A stretch of DNA of 64,000 nucleotides. Origin: Pyrus communis (taxonomy: Eukaryota > Streptophyta > Magnoliopsida > Rosales > Rosaceae). The stretch is taken from the NCBI RefSeq assembly GCF_963583255.1, contig NC_084804.1:34078953-34142952 (forward strand), in the 5' to 3' direction. Both the position numbers and the translations under genes were made by a program. The notes beneath the pieces were generated by a model. That model saw nothing but the letters and a program-made list of their open reading frames with translations, was not told where the DNA came from and searched no databases. This document shows, in pieces, positions 12,167 through 21,618 of the stretch (position 1 is its first letter; each line of letters opens with the position of its first letter).

Positions 12167-12479
12167 TGTTGGTATTTAGACTATCTTTGTCATTAATAAA
12201 ACTAGAATAAAAATGAGAAAAACATGGAGATTTGAGTAAGAGGCAGTAGCAAGGCAAACGAAACAGAGAGTAGAGAGCTATTTTTTCACTAAGAGGGATA
12301 TTTTTTTTATTTGGATTAAATGTCCCAGTACATGGGACAGCTGCTAAGGCAATTGGGCAGCCCTTTACAAAAGATCTAAGCCATACATGTGGCAATAGAT
12401 TAGAGATCCAAAGCATTTCAAATTACATAAAAGGACATGTTAGATAGCAAAAAATAGTTGCAAATGATTAACTTTAACA
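12167..12479 (-). repeat. Copia-2 5' LTR
   Basis: 313 bp, TG...CA, partner of 7839-8160. Its right edge is followed by CGAGC, part of the likely target duplication. Confidence 0.88.
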
Positions 12480-13739
12480 CGAGCTGGCCTTCTTGATAGG
12501 GTGGTTGGAGTTTGGCGTGGGATGGCAGACTGTTGTCCTAGAACAAATATTTTGTTATTGTTCTAGAGCCGAGCTTGAGCACAAATAATATCATTTGAGT
12601 CAAGTTTAGGCACTTTGGTATTCAGTTTGGCTTGCCTCATTTACACCCTTAAGTGTCTATGGTTATTATTTACCTTTTTACAATGGTTAACAATGTTAGG
12701 TTATTTACACTATAAACTTTTGAGTCAAAACTAAAATTTGACTGTAAAATTAGTACGAAACTCACAAATCATGAGAGCCACTTAGTAATTTCATTTTCAA
12801 AAATATTTCTATTTTCCATACACGTCTCGATGATTTATTAATTACACCATTTTTTTTTTAACTCCAAGAAACTTACTATACAAGTTACTTTTGCTCATTT
12901 TTCAATTAGATATAAAATTCACATATTATACACTCATTTTAGCATATACTTCAATTAAAATAAAAATAATTAAAATTTTATAAAGAGGGTCGAATTTTCA
13001 AAGTATTTTTAATAAAGTTGGGGCGAGGATTTGTGTAAGTGTTTCTAAACATATTGTAGATGTTTATTACAAGATCGTAGTAGGGTGGATGTTTTTGCTA
13101 TTTTACTAGACCATATCATTTACCAACTATACCATACCAATTTTATGCCAATTTTTTATGCCAAACCTTAATGGTTGAGTAATTGTATCGAACCAAAAAT
13201 ATTTGCTATATATGGTATTGATATCCAAAAGTAATACCAACAAAAAAATATATACATTTATAATACTAAAATGAAAACTCCTTTGTTTAATGTAGGCTTG
13301 ACATGTAGATCCATAATACAAAACAATGTGTGATTGTTCCAGAAGAAATGAAACAACAGATACACTAAAGTTAGGACATATTATTGTATGAGTTCTACCC
13401 AATGCTAGATAAGAAGGACATAATAGATAGATATAAACATCATGAGCTGTCCCATAGCAAAATCGATTATTACTGATACTTTCTTCTCGTTTTCTTTTTC
13501 TTCCATAACCCAAGCTCGGTGAAGGAAGAGATAAGAGAGCCCTATGAAGAATAACCTCAATCTTAACTTTTATCTTAAATCTTGATGCATTGCTTTGACT
13601 TACTAACTGCGGATGAAACTTGAAATGTGAAACGTGAATGATGAATGATGAATATTGATATTACGATTGGGACAGGGAAGGGACATATAATATTGGGACA
13701 GAAGACCTTAACTCGTTCCCTTCTTCCTCCGAAGCAGAA
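12480..13739. other. AT-rich intergenic DNA, no gene recognised
   Basis: The sequence has no recognisable protein homology. A 128-codon open frame at 13127-13513 (minus) has no domain I know, and its coding region includes palindromic 'ggtattgatatcc' and 'taccatacc' stretches typical of decayed MITE or hAT ends. I treat it as non-coding. Confidence 0.5.
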
Positions 13740-14040
13740 AAACCCCACATTTTGGGGGTCATTGCCTACTCAGTTTACTTTCATGGATGGTCCTGCCTTG
13801 TTAACCCACATTGGGGAACCATATCATTGGACGCTGCCTATGGCCCTGCCTAGTTAATCCGCATTGGGGGACCATACGCATTCAAAGGGTGACAGCTTGA
13901 ATAATCCGCATTGGGGGGTCATTGCCTATTTGGTCATGTTACTTCCATATGTGGTTTCGCCTAGTTAATCTACATTGGGGGACCACGCTATCAGATCGAT
14001 GTCTATGGTTCTGCCTGGTTAATCCGCATTGGGGACCAAT
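13740..14040. repeat. Array of six GTTAATCCGCATTGGGGGACCA-type motifs
   Basis: Degenerate copies of the core TTAATCCGCATTGGGGGACC occur near 13746, 13806, 13858, 13904, 13967 and 14020, spaced 46-63 bp, often preceded by GCCTAG or GCCTGG and followed by ACGCATT or CATTGCCT. The context resembles the interior of a long LTR, but no LTR ends were found. Function unknown. Confidence 0.7.
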
Positions 14041-14548
14041 ACGCATTCTAGACTTAGATTCCATTGAGTGGTCCGGATACCCTGCTTCGTCCCAAATTCA
14101 TTTAGTGATCTAATAACTCTAGCCCTAGTTTTCAATGTATATATGAACTAAAGATTTGAGAACCTTTGTGGTTTGATTTAGAAAGGTTGATGGATGTCTT
14201 GGTGACTCACTTGGGATTTTTAGCAAGTTTATTTATAATTTATAAAGTATGGTTTATCAATAATTTTTATTATTGATGTGTGATCAGATTGGTTGATTAA
14301 TATGGTTAAAAGTTAATATTGTGCATCTTTGATTCATTGAAATGTTATTTGTTACGGATTGTGGTTTTGATTGAGGGAAATCTTTGTGATATATGTGAAT
14401 GATGAAATCTCATATGGGTGCATCATGCATGTGAGAACTGTTGGATTTTATCATTTGTGAGCTATTGAATGGCTTGATCCTTTTTGGGTACGTAGGCAGT
14501 CTAACACAAAAGTTAGGTACAACCATGAAATAAAAGGGAAAGTTATTA

Positions 14549-14706
14549 TGTTATTGGACCGTTGTAGATTGTTGACTAAGGGCTCTAATTGAACAGTAAT
14601 TAGTGAGTGGGTTTTACTTTGCCACCTCACTTTGTTGGTGGTTGTTTTCTAGCTGCCCATTTATTTGGCTTCCTTCGCACACTTCCCTTACCGCTTGAGA
14701 GTTACA

Positions 14707-14762
<56 letters not shown>

Positions 14763-14849
14763 CATTTGTGAGTTACTCAAAAGAAGAGCACACACGATTT
14801 GGAGTTCAAACTTTCAGAAAGACAGAAATAGTGTTAGCTGCTGAGGGAT
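14549..14849 (+). repeat. Possible Copia-type solo LTR, left part, interrupted by the LARD
   Basis: TGTTATTGGACC at about 14549 looks like a Copia LTR start. Sequence to the right of the LARD (23142-23350) has a typical LTR downstream region (GTAGGCTCG..., ATATAAATCTTGG). If so, the LARD landed in an older LTR. The far end and a target duplication were not identified. Confidence 0.35.
14710..14760. repeat. (GA)n microsatellite
   Basis: About 25 uninterrupted GA units lie just left of the LARD insertion site. Confidence 0.95.
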
Positions 14850-16372
14850 TGATAGGAGCATATTTATGCGACTTAAATGGCTTGTTCTCGTACATTTACG
14901 TTATGTTTCTTTAGTTATTTTAGTACTTTAAGCTATTTTCGTGTGTTTGTAGGTCCAAAGGGCTAAAGGAGCAAAAAGATGCATTTTGGAGACTTTTGGA
15001 GCACTTTTGGGCTAAGGACGGATAGCTTATGCTTGAAGCCAAAGTGTTGGACGAAATTGAAGACCTAATTGGAGCCAAAGTGTTGGAACCTTGTTCTCTT
15101 TAGTTTTAGGACATTTAAACCTTTCCTAATCCCAATCATGCCATGCATAACACACATCCATTCTAACACATTGTCATTGCACATGCATTTCCTTCATTAG
15201 TTAACCCACATGCACTTATCACTTATCATCACCACATATCATATCACTTAATCACTTATCACTTATCATCACCACTTAACCACTTATCATATCATAACCA
15301 CATATCATATCACTTATCACTTATCACTTAACATAACATCCACCTACTTCACCTACAACATCCACTTCACCTACAACATCCACCCACTTCACCTACAACA
15401 TCCACCTATTTCACCTACAACATCCACCTACTTCACCTACAACATCCACTTCACCTACAACATCCACATACTTCACCTACAACATCCACCTACTTCACCT
15501 ACAAATGACATAGCCATATGTTCCCTCCACTACTCCTATAAATACCCTTGCATTCATTCATTCAAAAACATCTCATTTCATACACAACACACCACAAACA
15601 CTTCCATTCCCTCATTGCCGTGAGTCTCCCTTCCCTTATAATCCAAACACACCACTCCTCATCCATTTCCATAATTCCCCAATCCATTCAACACATCAAC
15701 AACATCCCTTAGACCTTATGCTACAACGAAGAGGAGGAGAAGAGTGCCTAAACGTTCATACAATTCAAGTTTGAGTTGTTGGAATGTTTAGGTGTTTCTT
15801 TTCCTCGATTATAATGTTTAATTTTGATTCTCTTTGTTTTGTAATCATGAGGAACTAAACCCCCCTTTAGCTAGGGGGGGATTCGAAATATATGTTTATG
15901 CTTGCATTTTGATTTGATTACTTCTAATTGAGTTTCATAATTTATCGAAAGACCAATTGGAAATCATTTTATTATGCAAGTGTAACATATGTGGAGATGA
16001 ACCCCTTAGCTAGCATTCATCCACATTTTCATCATATTCATATTTACATTCTGCTTTAATTACAATTTGTTTATTTAGTTTAATTTCGTTCAAAACTCAA
16101 TCCCCCTTTACTTTCTTATTCTTTAGTGCTTAGAATCTGTTTAGTTTATGTTTTAAAGCATTTTGAGTTTTTGGTTTGTCTTAGTGTTTTAAACTTTAGT
16201 TTTGCATTCTTTGAGTCTAGGATAGCGTTTTATATTGTTTTTACGTTTTTGTGTCAGTTTCCAAGAGATTTGCAATCCCTCCTAATCCCCGGTCCAGAAC
16301 GATCCCTACTTGCATACTTACTACAATTGACAAAAAGAGGGTTTAATTTGTGCGCGTATAAATAACGCATCA
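14850..16372 (+). repeat. LARD 5' LTR with internal minisatellites
   Basis: 1523 bp. It contains a minisatellite-like zone at about 15205-15510: first CACTTATCA and CACATATCATAT units, then about eight units of CATCCACCTACTTCACCTACAA with variants. TATAAATACCC near 15538 is a plausible TATA box for the genomic transcript. The same organisation is in the 3' LTR. Confidence 0.93.
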
Positions 16373-16377
16373 AATTT

Positions 16378-16395
16378 TGGCGCCGTTGCCGGGGA
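16378..16395 (+). other. LARD primer-binding site (tRNA-Asp)
   Basis: TGGCGCCGTTGCCGGGGA lies 5 bp inside the 5' LTR and is complementary to the 3' end of plant tRNA-Asp(GUC) (…CCCCGGCAACGGCGCCA). Athila-group Gypsy elements commonly use this primer. Confidence 0.85.
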
Positions 16396-16475
16396 TTAGC
16401 AACTTTGCTAATCTCTTGGATTGTTTTATTTTCGTTTGTGTGTATATATTTTTAGTTTTATTTTAGACGCAAGAC

Positions 16476-17783
16476 ATGGCACTTGATAGTGCTTCTCTTT
16501 TGTCACAACTTATGGAAGAGTACCAAACGCAAAGAGTTGGTACATTTGATCATAATCAATCAAGGAACGGCGTGTTTTCCAATACTTACAATTCCGATTG
16601 GAGTGATCATTCAAACTCTATATGGTGGGAACCTCAACATATTCAACAAGAAGGATATTGGCAGCCTTATGAGGAGTTCTATTCAACGTCTATGCATCCA
16701 CCACAACCTCATATTCAATATGCCCAACCAAATTTAAGTTCGTCAATAGATTATAATCAAAAGCTTGATGAATTAATTTGTTTGGTGCAGGGCTCACAAA
16801 ACCAAGTCGAGGAGACTCAACAAGGAGAATATTGGCAACCATATGAGGAGTTCTATTCAAGACCTATGCACCCACCACAACCTCATATTCAATATGCCCA
16901 ACCAAATTTAAGTTCGTCAATAGATTATAATCAAAAGCTTGATGAATTAATTTGTTTGGTGCAGGGCTTACAAAATCAAGACAATGAGGCTCAACAAGAA
17001 GGATATTGGCAGCCGTATGAGGAGTTCTATTCAACGCCTATGCAGCCACCACAACCTGCCCAAAGTAATGTAGGTAATTCAAATGATAATGATACGATTT
17101 TTCAATTACTTACTACTCTGGAAAAGCAAATTGGGCAGATAGCGGAGTTCGAAGGACAATTTTGCGACCAAGGCGAACTCCCTAGTTCAACCATTGCAAA
17201 TCAGAAGGGAGAATTTGAAACCACCAATGCTATCATGTTGAGAAGTGACAAGGAGGTTGGAACGGACCCTCAACCATCAAAATCAAATCACAAGGAAGAG
17301 GAATACACCCAACCCACGGAAAGGGTGGAAACACCTTTACCGCAGGCACCTATCGCTCCTACGCCATCCAATTCAGGTAAGGTTGTTCCAAAGTTAATTA
17401 TTTCTAACCTCGTTCCACTGAATGTCCCTATTCCTTGCAGGATTATGCAATCCAAGGAAGAAGAGGGTGAGAAAGGCATCTTCGAATCCTTTCCAAAGAA
17501 TCAAGAGCAAGATGTGACTGGGGAATGTCTAGAAAAGGATATACTTGAGGCAAACAACCCCAAAGAAATTGAATTTTATGACACGGGACAAGTCATAACT
17601 TTCGAAGGGGTGTTTATTCTGGAGTTCATTTTGGAGCACACAGGTAAGCCGCCTCCCCGAATTTCAATTTTCTTTTATACTAACATGTGGTTAATGATTC
17701 AGGCACCCAATCTGGAATTTAAACTATTACCGGTTCACTTCAAGTATCACCTTCCATTCAAGGACCAATTCCATGCCATTTGA
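16476..17783 (+). CDS. LARD gag-like ORF with three 58-residue repeats
   Basis: This is an intact 435-codon frame 104 bp inside the 5' LTR. Residues about 57-230 are built of a 58-residue unit repeated with a 174-bp period (starts at 16644, 16818 and 16992), beginning GYWQPYEEFYS and containing HPPQPHIQYAQPNLSSSIDY and KLDELICLVQG. The third copy is shortened. The middle part (LTTLEKQIGQIAEFEGQF, GELPSSTIANQKGE, AIMLRSDKEV) matches the end of Athila-type Gypsy gag, where the family has ...LPSxTxxNPKGE...AITLRSGK. No zinc knuckle, protease motif or pol follows; a 51-nt A tract begins 13 bp after the stop. Probably a relic gag or packaging-related product; whether it is translated is unknown. 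Confidence 0.75.
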   Translation: MALDSASLLSQLMEEYQTQRVGTFDHNQSRNGVFSNTYNSDWSDHSNSIWWEPQHIQQEGYWQPYEEFYSTSMHPPQPHIQYAQPNLSSSIDYNQKLDELICLVQGSQNQVEETQQGEYWQPYEEFYSRPMHPPQPHIQYAQPNLSSSIDYNQKLDELICLVQGLQNQDNEAQQEGYWQPYEEFYSTPMQPPQPAQSNVGNSNDNDTIFQLLTTLEKQIGQIAEFEGQFCDQGELPSSTIANQKGEFETTNAIMLRSDKEVGTDPQPSKSNHKEEEYTQPTERVETPLPQAPIAPTPSNSGKVVPKLIISNLVPLNVPIPCRIMQSKEEEGEKGIFESFPKNQEQDVTGECLEKDILEANNPKEIEFYDTGQVITFEGVFILEFILEHTGKPPPRISIFFYTNMWLMIQAPNLEFKLLPVHFKYHLPFKDQFHAI

Positions 17784-17792
17784 TTTTATTTA

Positions 17793-17795
<3 letters not shown>

Positions 17796-17846
<51 letters not shown>
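17796..17846. repeat. A tract (51 nt) in the LARD
   Basis: Uninterrupted A run immediately after the gag-like ORF. Its length in an assembly is uncertain because such runs are error-prone. Confidence 0.9.
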
Positions 17847-17851
<5 letters not shown>

Positions 17852-17889
17852 TATTAAATAAAATACTAAACATGGAGAAAGATGGTGCT

Positions 17890-18558
17890 TCACAAAGGTT
17901 GTTTACGTGAAGCCCCACTACGAGGCGTCGGAGCTGAAGGCATCGGAGCGGAAGGCATCGGAGCGGTAGGCATAGAAGCGGGAGGCATCGGAGCTAGAGC
18001 ATTCCAGGCCTCAATACTTGGCCAAGCGCTGGATGAGCCAGGAAAAATGTGCCTCTGGAAGTAAGCCGCAAGCCTTTGACGGTCACTTTGACGGTCACTT
18101 TGCATGCGACCATTGGATTCTTGCAGCTCATCAAGCTTCCTCTTCATGCCCGATGAATAGTTATTTGCAAGCACATGCAAACTTCTATTCTCGTACTTAA
18201 GCAGTTTGATCTCTTGCTTAAGACTTTCCACCTCCGCCATCAATGATTCCACCTGACGGGAGCGGGCAAGCAGGCGTTGGCCCATGTTGGACACAGAACT
18301 CGCACACTGAACACTAAGTGCGAGGGACTCTTGAACGGCCAACTCATCGGACCGTCCTGACAGCAGCCTACTATCTTTTGGAGTAAGGAGGTTTCTAGCT
18401 ACTATTGTAGCTGTTGTGGCGTCCTGCATCACGGAGTCTTCACCTGTAAGAAGACCGTTAGAAGATAAAAAAGAAGGACGCCATACATTACCTTGACGGG
18501 GCGCAACTGGATCGCTGCTGAGACTCAAATCTAAGCTAAGGTTCGATGGGTTTGCCAT
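17890..18558 (-). CDS. Antisense coiled-coil ORF inside the LARD
   Basis: This is a complete 222-codon frame opposite to the element's own transcript. It begins MANPSNLSLDLSLSSD, has a Ser/Thr-rich N-terminal third, and a heptad-like coiled coil at about residues 95-150 (RQVESLMAEVESLKQEIKLL, MKRKLDELQES). A Q/R-rich stretch (QSDRQSDRQRLAAYFQRH) follows, and the C-terminus is a run of APMP(S/T) repeats ending in SGASRKQPL. I recognise no enzymatic domain. I recall comparable 'hypothetical' coiled-coil ORFs in plant LARDs, but cannot check this here. It has no stop codon over 669 bp in an element with almost identical LTRs, which may reflect youth rather than selection. A TATATA motif lies upstream on the same strand at about 19091-19105. 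Confidence 0.6.
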   Translation of the reverse strand: MANPSNLSLDLSLSSDPVAPRQGNVWRPSFLSSNGLLTGEDSVMQDATTATIVARNLLTPKDSRLLSGRSDELAVQESLALSVQCASSVSNMGQRLLARSRQVESLMAEVESLKQEIKLLKYENRSLHVLANNYSSGMKRKLDELQESNGRMQSDRQSDRQRLAAYFQRHIFPGSSSAWPSIEAWNALAPMPPASMPTAPMPSAPMPSAPTPRSGASRKQPL

Positions 18559-18649
18559 TTTTCAAAAGTGTTCAAAGAAAAGGGATGGAGTTAAATTTCA
18601 AAGGGCCGGAGTCGATCTTCAAGAATGGGAAATCTTCAGAGAGTGTTTG

Positions 18650-19060
18650 TTGTGGTGATCGATAGCTCAATAAAAAAGCCAAGGCGACGCGTCCACCGAT
18701 TCAAAAAGCCGGAATTTCCGGCGTAAGTTAGGCGACGCGTTCTCGGCTTTTCAGAAGACGTGTTCAACTTTGTCAAAAGATTTCTTCTTTTCAGACAACA
18801 CGTGGAGGCCATCATCGCAACTACACATCTTTAGCCGACAAGCGCAAAGTTCGGCGACGCTTTCTCAGCTTTTCAGAAGACGCGTGCAGCTTTGTCAAAA
18901 GGAGCCGCATCTGCACTACCACGTGTCGTTCAGAAAGCGAAGGGGCGTCGTTCAGAAATCGAAGGGGCGCCTGCTCAGAAATCGAAGAGGCGTGTTCAGA
19001 GATCGAAGAGGCGCCATTATTTCAAAAAGCCGGATTTGCGGGATCAAAACGTTTGTCGAC
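18650..19060 (-). repeat. GC-rich repeats upstream of the antisense ORF
   Basis: Several short motifs recur here: TCAGAAGACGCGT/TCAGAAGACGTGTTC, GGCGACGCGTTCTC/GGCGACGCTTTCTC, and GAAATCGAAGGGGCG/GAGATCGAAGAGGCG. The region is much richer in GC and CpG than the rest of the element and lies between the antisense ORF and its putative TATA box, so it would form its leader. Confidence 0.6.
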
Positions 19061-19090
19061 AAAGGTAAAAAGTACCACCACTTGATATTA

Positions 19091-19105
19091 TCTCTATATA
19101 TGTCG
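19091..19105 (-). promoter_or_regulatory. Possible antisense TATA box in the LARD
   Basis: On the minus strand the sequence reads CATATATAGAGATAA, a good plant TATA box, about 530 bp upstream of the antisense ORF start. No initiator or transcript evidence is available, so this is inference from sequence and position only. Confidence 0.35.
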
Positions 19106-20784
19106 ACCTTCGTCTTTTATGGCAGGGCAAACCTGAAGAATGCCCAACTCTCCCTCACCTCTGAGGGCGCACTCCCAGCAAAGCCTTTCGAATTACTCAA
19201 TTTTTTCTTCTTCCCCAAAGATGATACCAGATGTCTGGAGTACATATGACCCAGGAGGAAACAGCACAACAAATACATGTGCTGATTCATTCACCGCTTC
19301 TTCAAAAGCAAAGGTATCTCATATCATCAAGGTCAAAAGCAAAAGTATCTCATATCATGCTCTTTCCCTGTCTTTTTCTTTGTCCTTGTTCTTACTCGCA
19401 TGGCAAGGTAAAAGAAGCAATCAGCCGGCACTTGGAACCAGTCTTCCGATCTGGAGCCAACTGCCTGGAATCTATTCCTGATTGCTTACCTAGCGTTGCT
19501 CTCGAGTAGTCATCTTCAACGGTTGATACACTTCCAGAGAAGGGACCACTCCTGCAAAGATTGAACAAAGAAACAGATAAAAGGGGAAAGCTCAGACCTC
19601 CGGGGGAGACCAAAAGAATCCTGCTGCCCAGTTCAAGAGTAGCACAAAGGAAAATCAACGATGGGAGGAACCCCTGTGGAATCAACAACATCAAGCCTCA
19701 ATGAAATCAACAAGGAGAAGATGGAATTTACATTCCACAACCAGATTTGCGTCTCTAAACTCTTCTCTTTGTTATTTACATTCTGCCATGTTTAGTATGT
19801 TTAGTTGCTGTTTTTATGTTTACTTTTGTTTGGTGTGATTTTAAGCTTAAAACATTGAGGACAATGTTTGATTTAAGTGTGGGGGGGTAACTAATGTTGT
19901 TAATGCAAATTCGTGGGATTTTATCGCCCATAACTTCAAATGTTGTTCCTTACTGTTTTAAGGTGTTTTAAGTTGTTTTAGAGTGTTTTAGTATCTTTTG
20001 TTTTTATAACTCCGAAAATACCATAAAAATTTGAAAAAATTGTTTTGAAAAGCCTAAAAAGAGTGTTTTGAGTCGTTTTTGTGTGTTTGTGTCTTAGGGT
20101 ACCTTCCAACACAATAATGAGGATTTGGTTTGTAATTGCATGACTGTTAAAAAGAGTTATAAACATGGATGAAAGTTTGATTTACTCTTGGTATATGCTT
20201 GGTTATGGTTATAATGTATGACTTCACATGCAATCATAAAAGAAAAATTCGTTTTTGTAACATGCTTGAAGGAAGGAACTCAAACAAACGCTACAACCCT
20301 GATAGACTTGAGCCTATAACGTTCTTTGGAGAGTATAATCTGTGATTTCTTGTTTTCTAAAGTCGTTGCATGATCTCATTATTCTTTGTTTGGTTACTAC
20401 TTAGAAGGCGTTTCATCATATAGTTCCAAATGCTAGAACTCATGCCCATTTCATTCAAAGCATGTTATTGATTTGCATAACACATATTCAAGAAGAAGTT
20501 GTGTAGTGACCACCACCATAGCCAAATAGCCTTACTTCCCATACTTCGTATATGTTGTAAGTTTTAACCCCGTTGAGCCTCGTTTTGCCTTTATTCCTTG
20601 TTTACCCACATCACCCCTTACCTAGCTTAGAGTAGGACTTTCCTATACCCTTGTTCTTAAAGTTTAGTGAGCATGACTTAAATGAATTCCTTTTGAGTTA
20701 CATTATGCAAGAAAATGAGTGTGGGGGAGTAAAAGTTTGTTCTTACGTTTATATGTATGTTTTGAGATTCAAAAGAAAAAGAAG

Positions 20785-20852
<68 letters not shown>

Positions 20853-21602
20853 AGTGAAAATAAGTAAGAATGAACTCACGAGCGTTGATGGTTGAAGAAA
20901 GGGTCCAAAAAGTTGAATATGGCCCTAAGTTTTGTGTGATTTTCCCTTGGGTGTTCAAAGTTGACTTCTGCGTTCTTAAGGGAATTCTAAGTGTCTAATT
21001 CAATACTTTGCTCACTATTGCTTTAAGAATGTTTGTTTATCCTTCACCTTTCATTGTTAGCCAATACCCTAGCCCCGTTACTACCCTTTGACTTCTATAT
21101 TGAGTGTTATGTATTTCAATTGTGGAGTTTGAACTTGGTATGAGCTTATGGTGTCACTGGTTCTCGCGTCTAAGTAGTAGCATTCCATTCATGAGATCAT
21201 ATCTAAACATGCTTATTAACTCCAGAAAATGCTTTCCTTATTATAACATATGTGAGTGTTCGTCTACATGTTTACATCAATCTTCTCACATATACCTAGT
21301 GTAGGGTGTGTAGTCAGAATATCTGTGTGAAAAACGAGAGTACATCTAGTAAGAAATTGAGGGAATTCTCTAAAGGCATGTTACTACATTTGAAATGTGT
21401 TTTAATTGCTTAATTGTGAACTAGTATGTGGTGACTATGATTAAGAATGTACTTAAGTGTAAAGATGGCTCAAATCTGTGAGAATAATGATTTTTAACTT
21501 GTCATGTGCATTGGAAGTCCCTGATACGATTGTTGGAAGGTGTAGGTTGTGTTTTGTTCTTTTTGTTTTGTTTTTCTGTTTTGCTCGAGGACTAGCAAAA
21601 GC
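19100..21602 (+). other. LARD non-coding interior
   Basis: There is no convincing protein. The block at 19140-19700 has only short overlapping frames. Downstream are two internal copies of the motif found at the real polypurine tract: AAGTGTGGGGGGG at about 19876-19888, preceded by ATTGAGGACAATG, and GAGTGTGGGGGAG at about 20716-20728. A 66-nt A tract occupies 20785-20850. Confidence 0.7.
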
Positions 21603-21618
21603 TAAGTGTGGGGGTATT
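21603..21618 (+). other. LARD polypurine tract
   Basis: TAAGTGTGGGGGTATT abuts the 3' LTR start TGATAGG. G-rich tracts of this form precede the 3' LTR in Athila-like elements. Confidence 0.75.

Larger units (their letters stand above)
7839..12479 (-). mobile_element. Ty1/Copia retrotransposon (Copia-2), minus orientation
   Basis: The LTRs 7839-8160 and 12167-12479 both start TGTTGGTATT and end ACTTTAACA. Flanking 5-mers CGAGT (7834-7838) and CGAGC (12480-12484) match at 4 of 5 positions and are a likely target-site duplication. Domains in Copia order run right to left. The LTRs differ at roughly one site in ten by eye, so it is younger than Copia-1 but not recent. It inserted at the edge of, or into, the plus-strand gag scrap. 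Confidence 0.9.

Noticed and set aside
13127..13513. 128-codon open frame, minus strand
   Set aside because: No domain or family recognised, AT-rich biased composition, and it overlaps palindromic transposon-end-like sequence.
16126..16365. 79-codon frame found identically in both LARD LTRs
   Set aside because: Lies wholly inside the LTR, has no known domain, and is duplicated only because the LTR is.
20651..20857. 68-codon frame with a poly-Lys tail
   Set aside because: Half of it is the translated 66-nt A tract.
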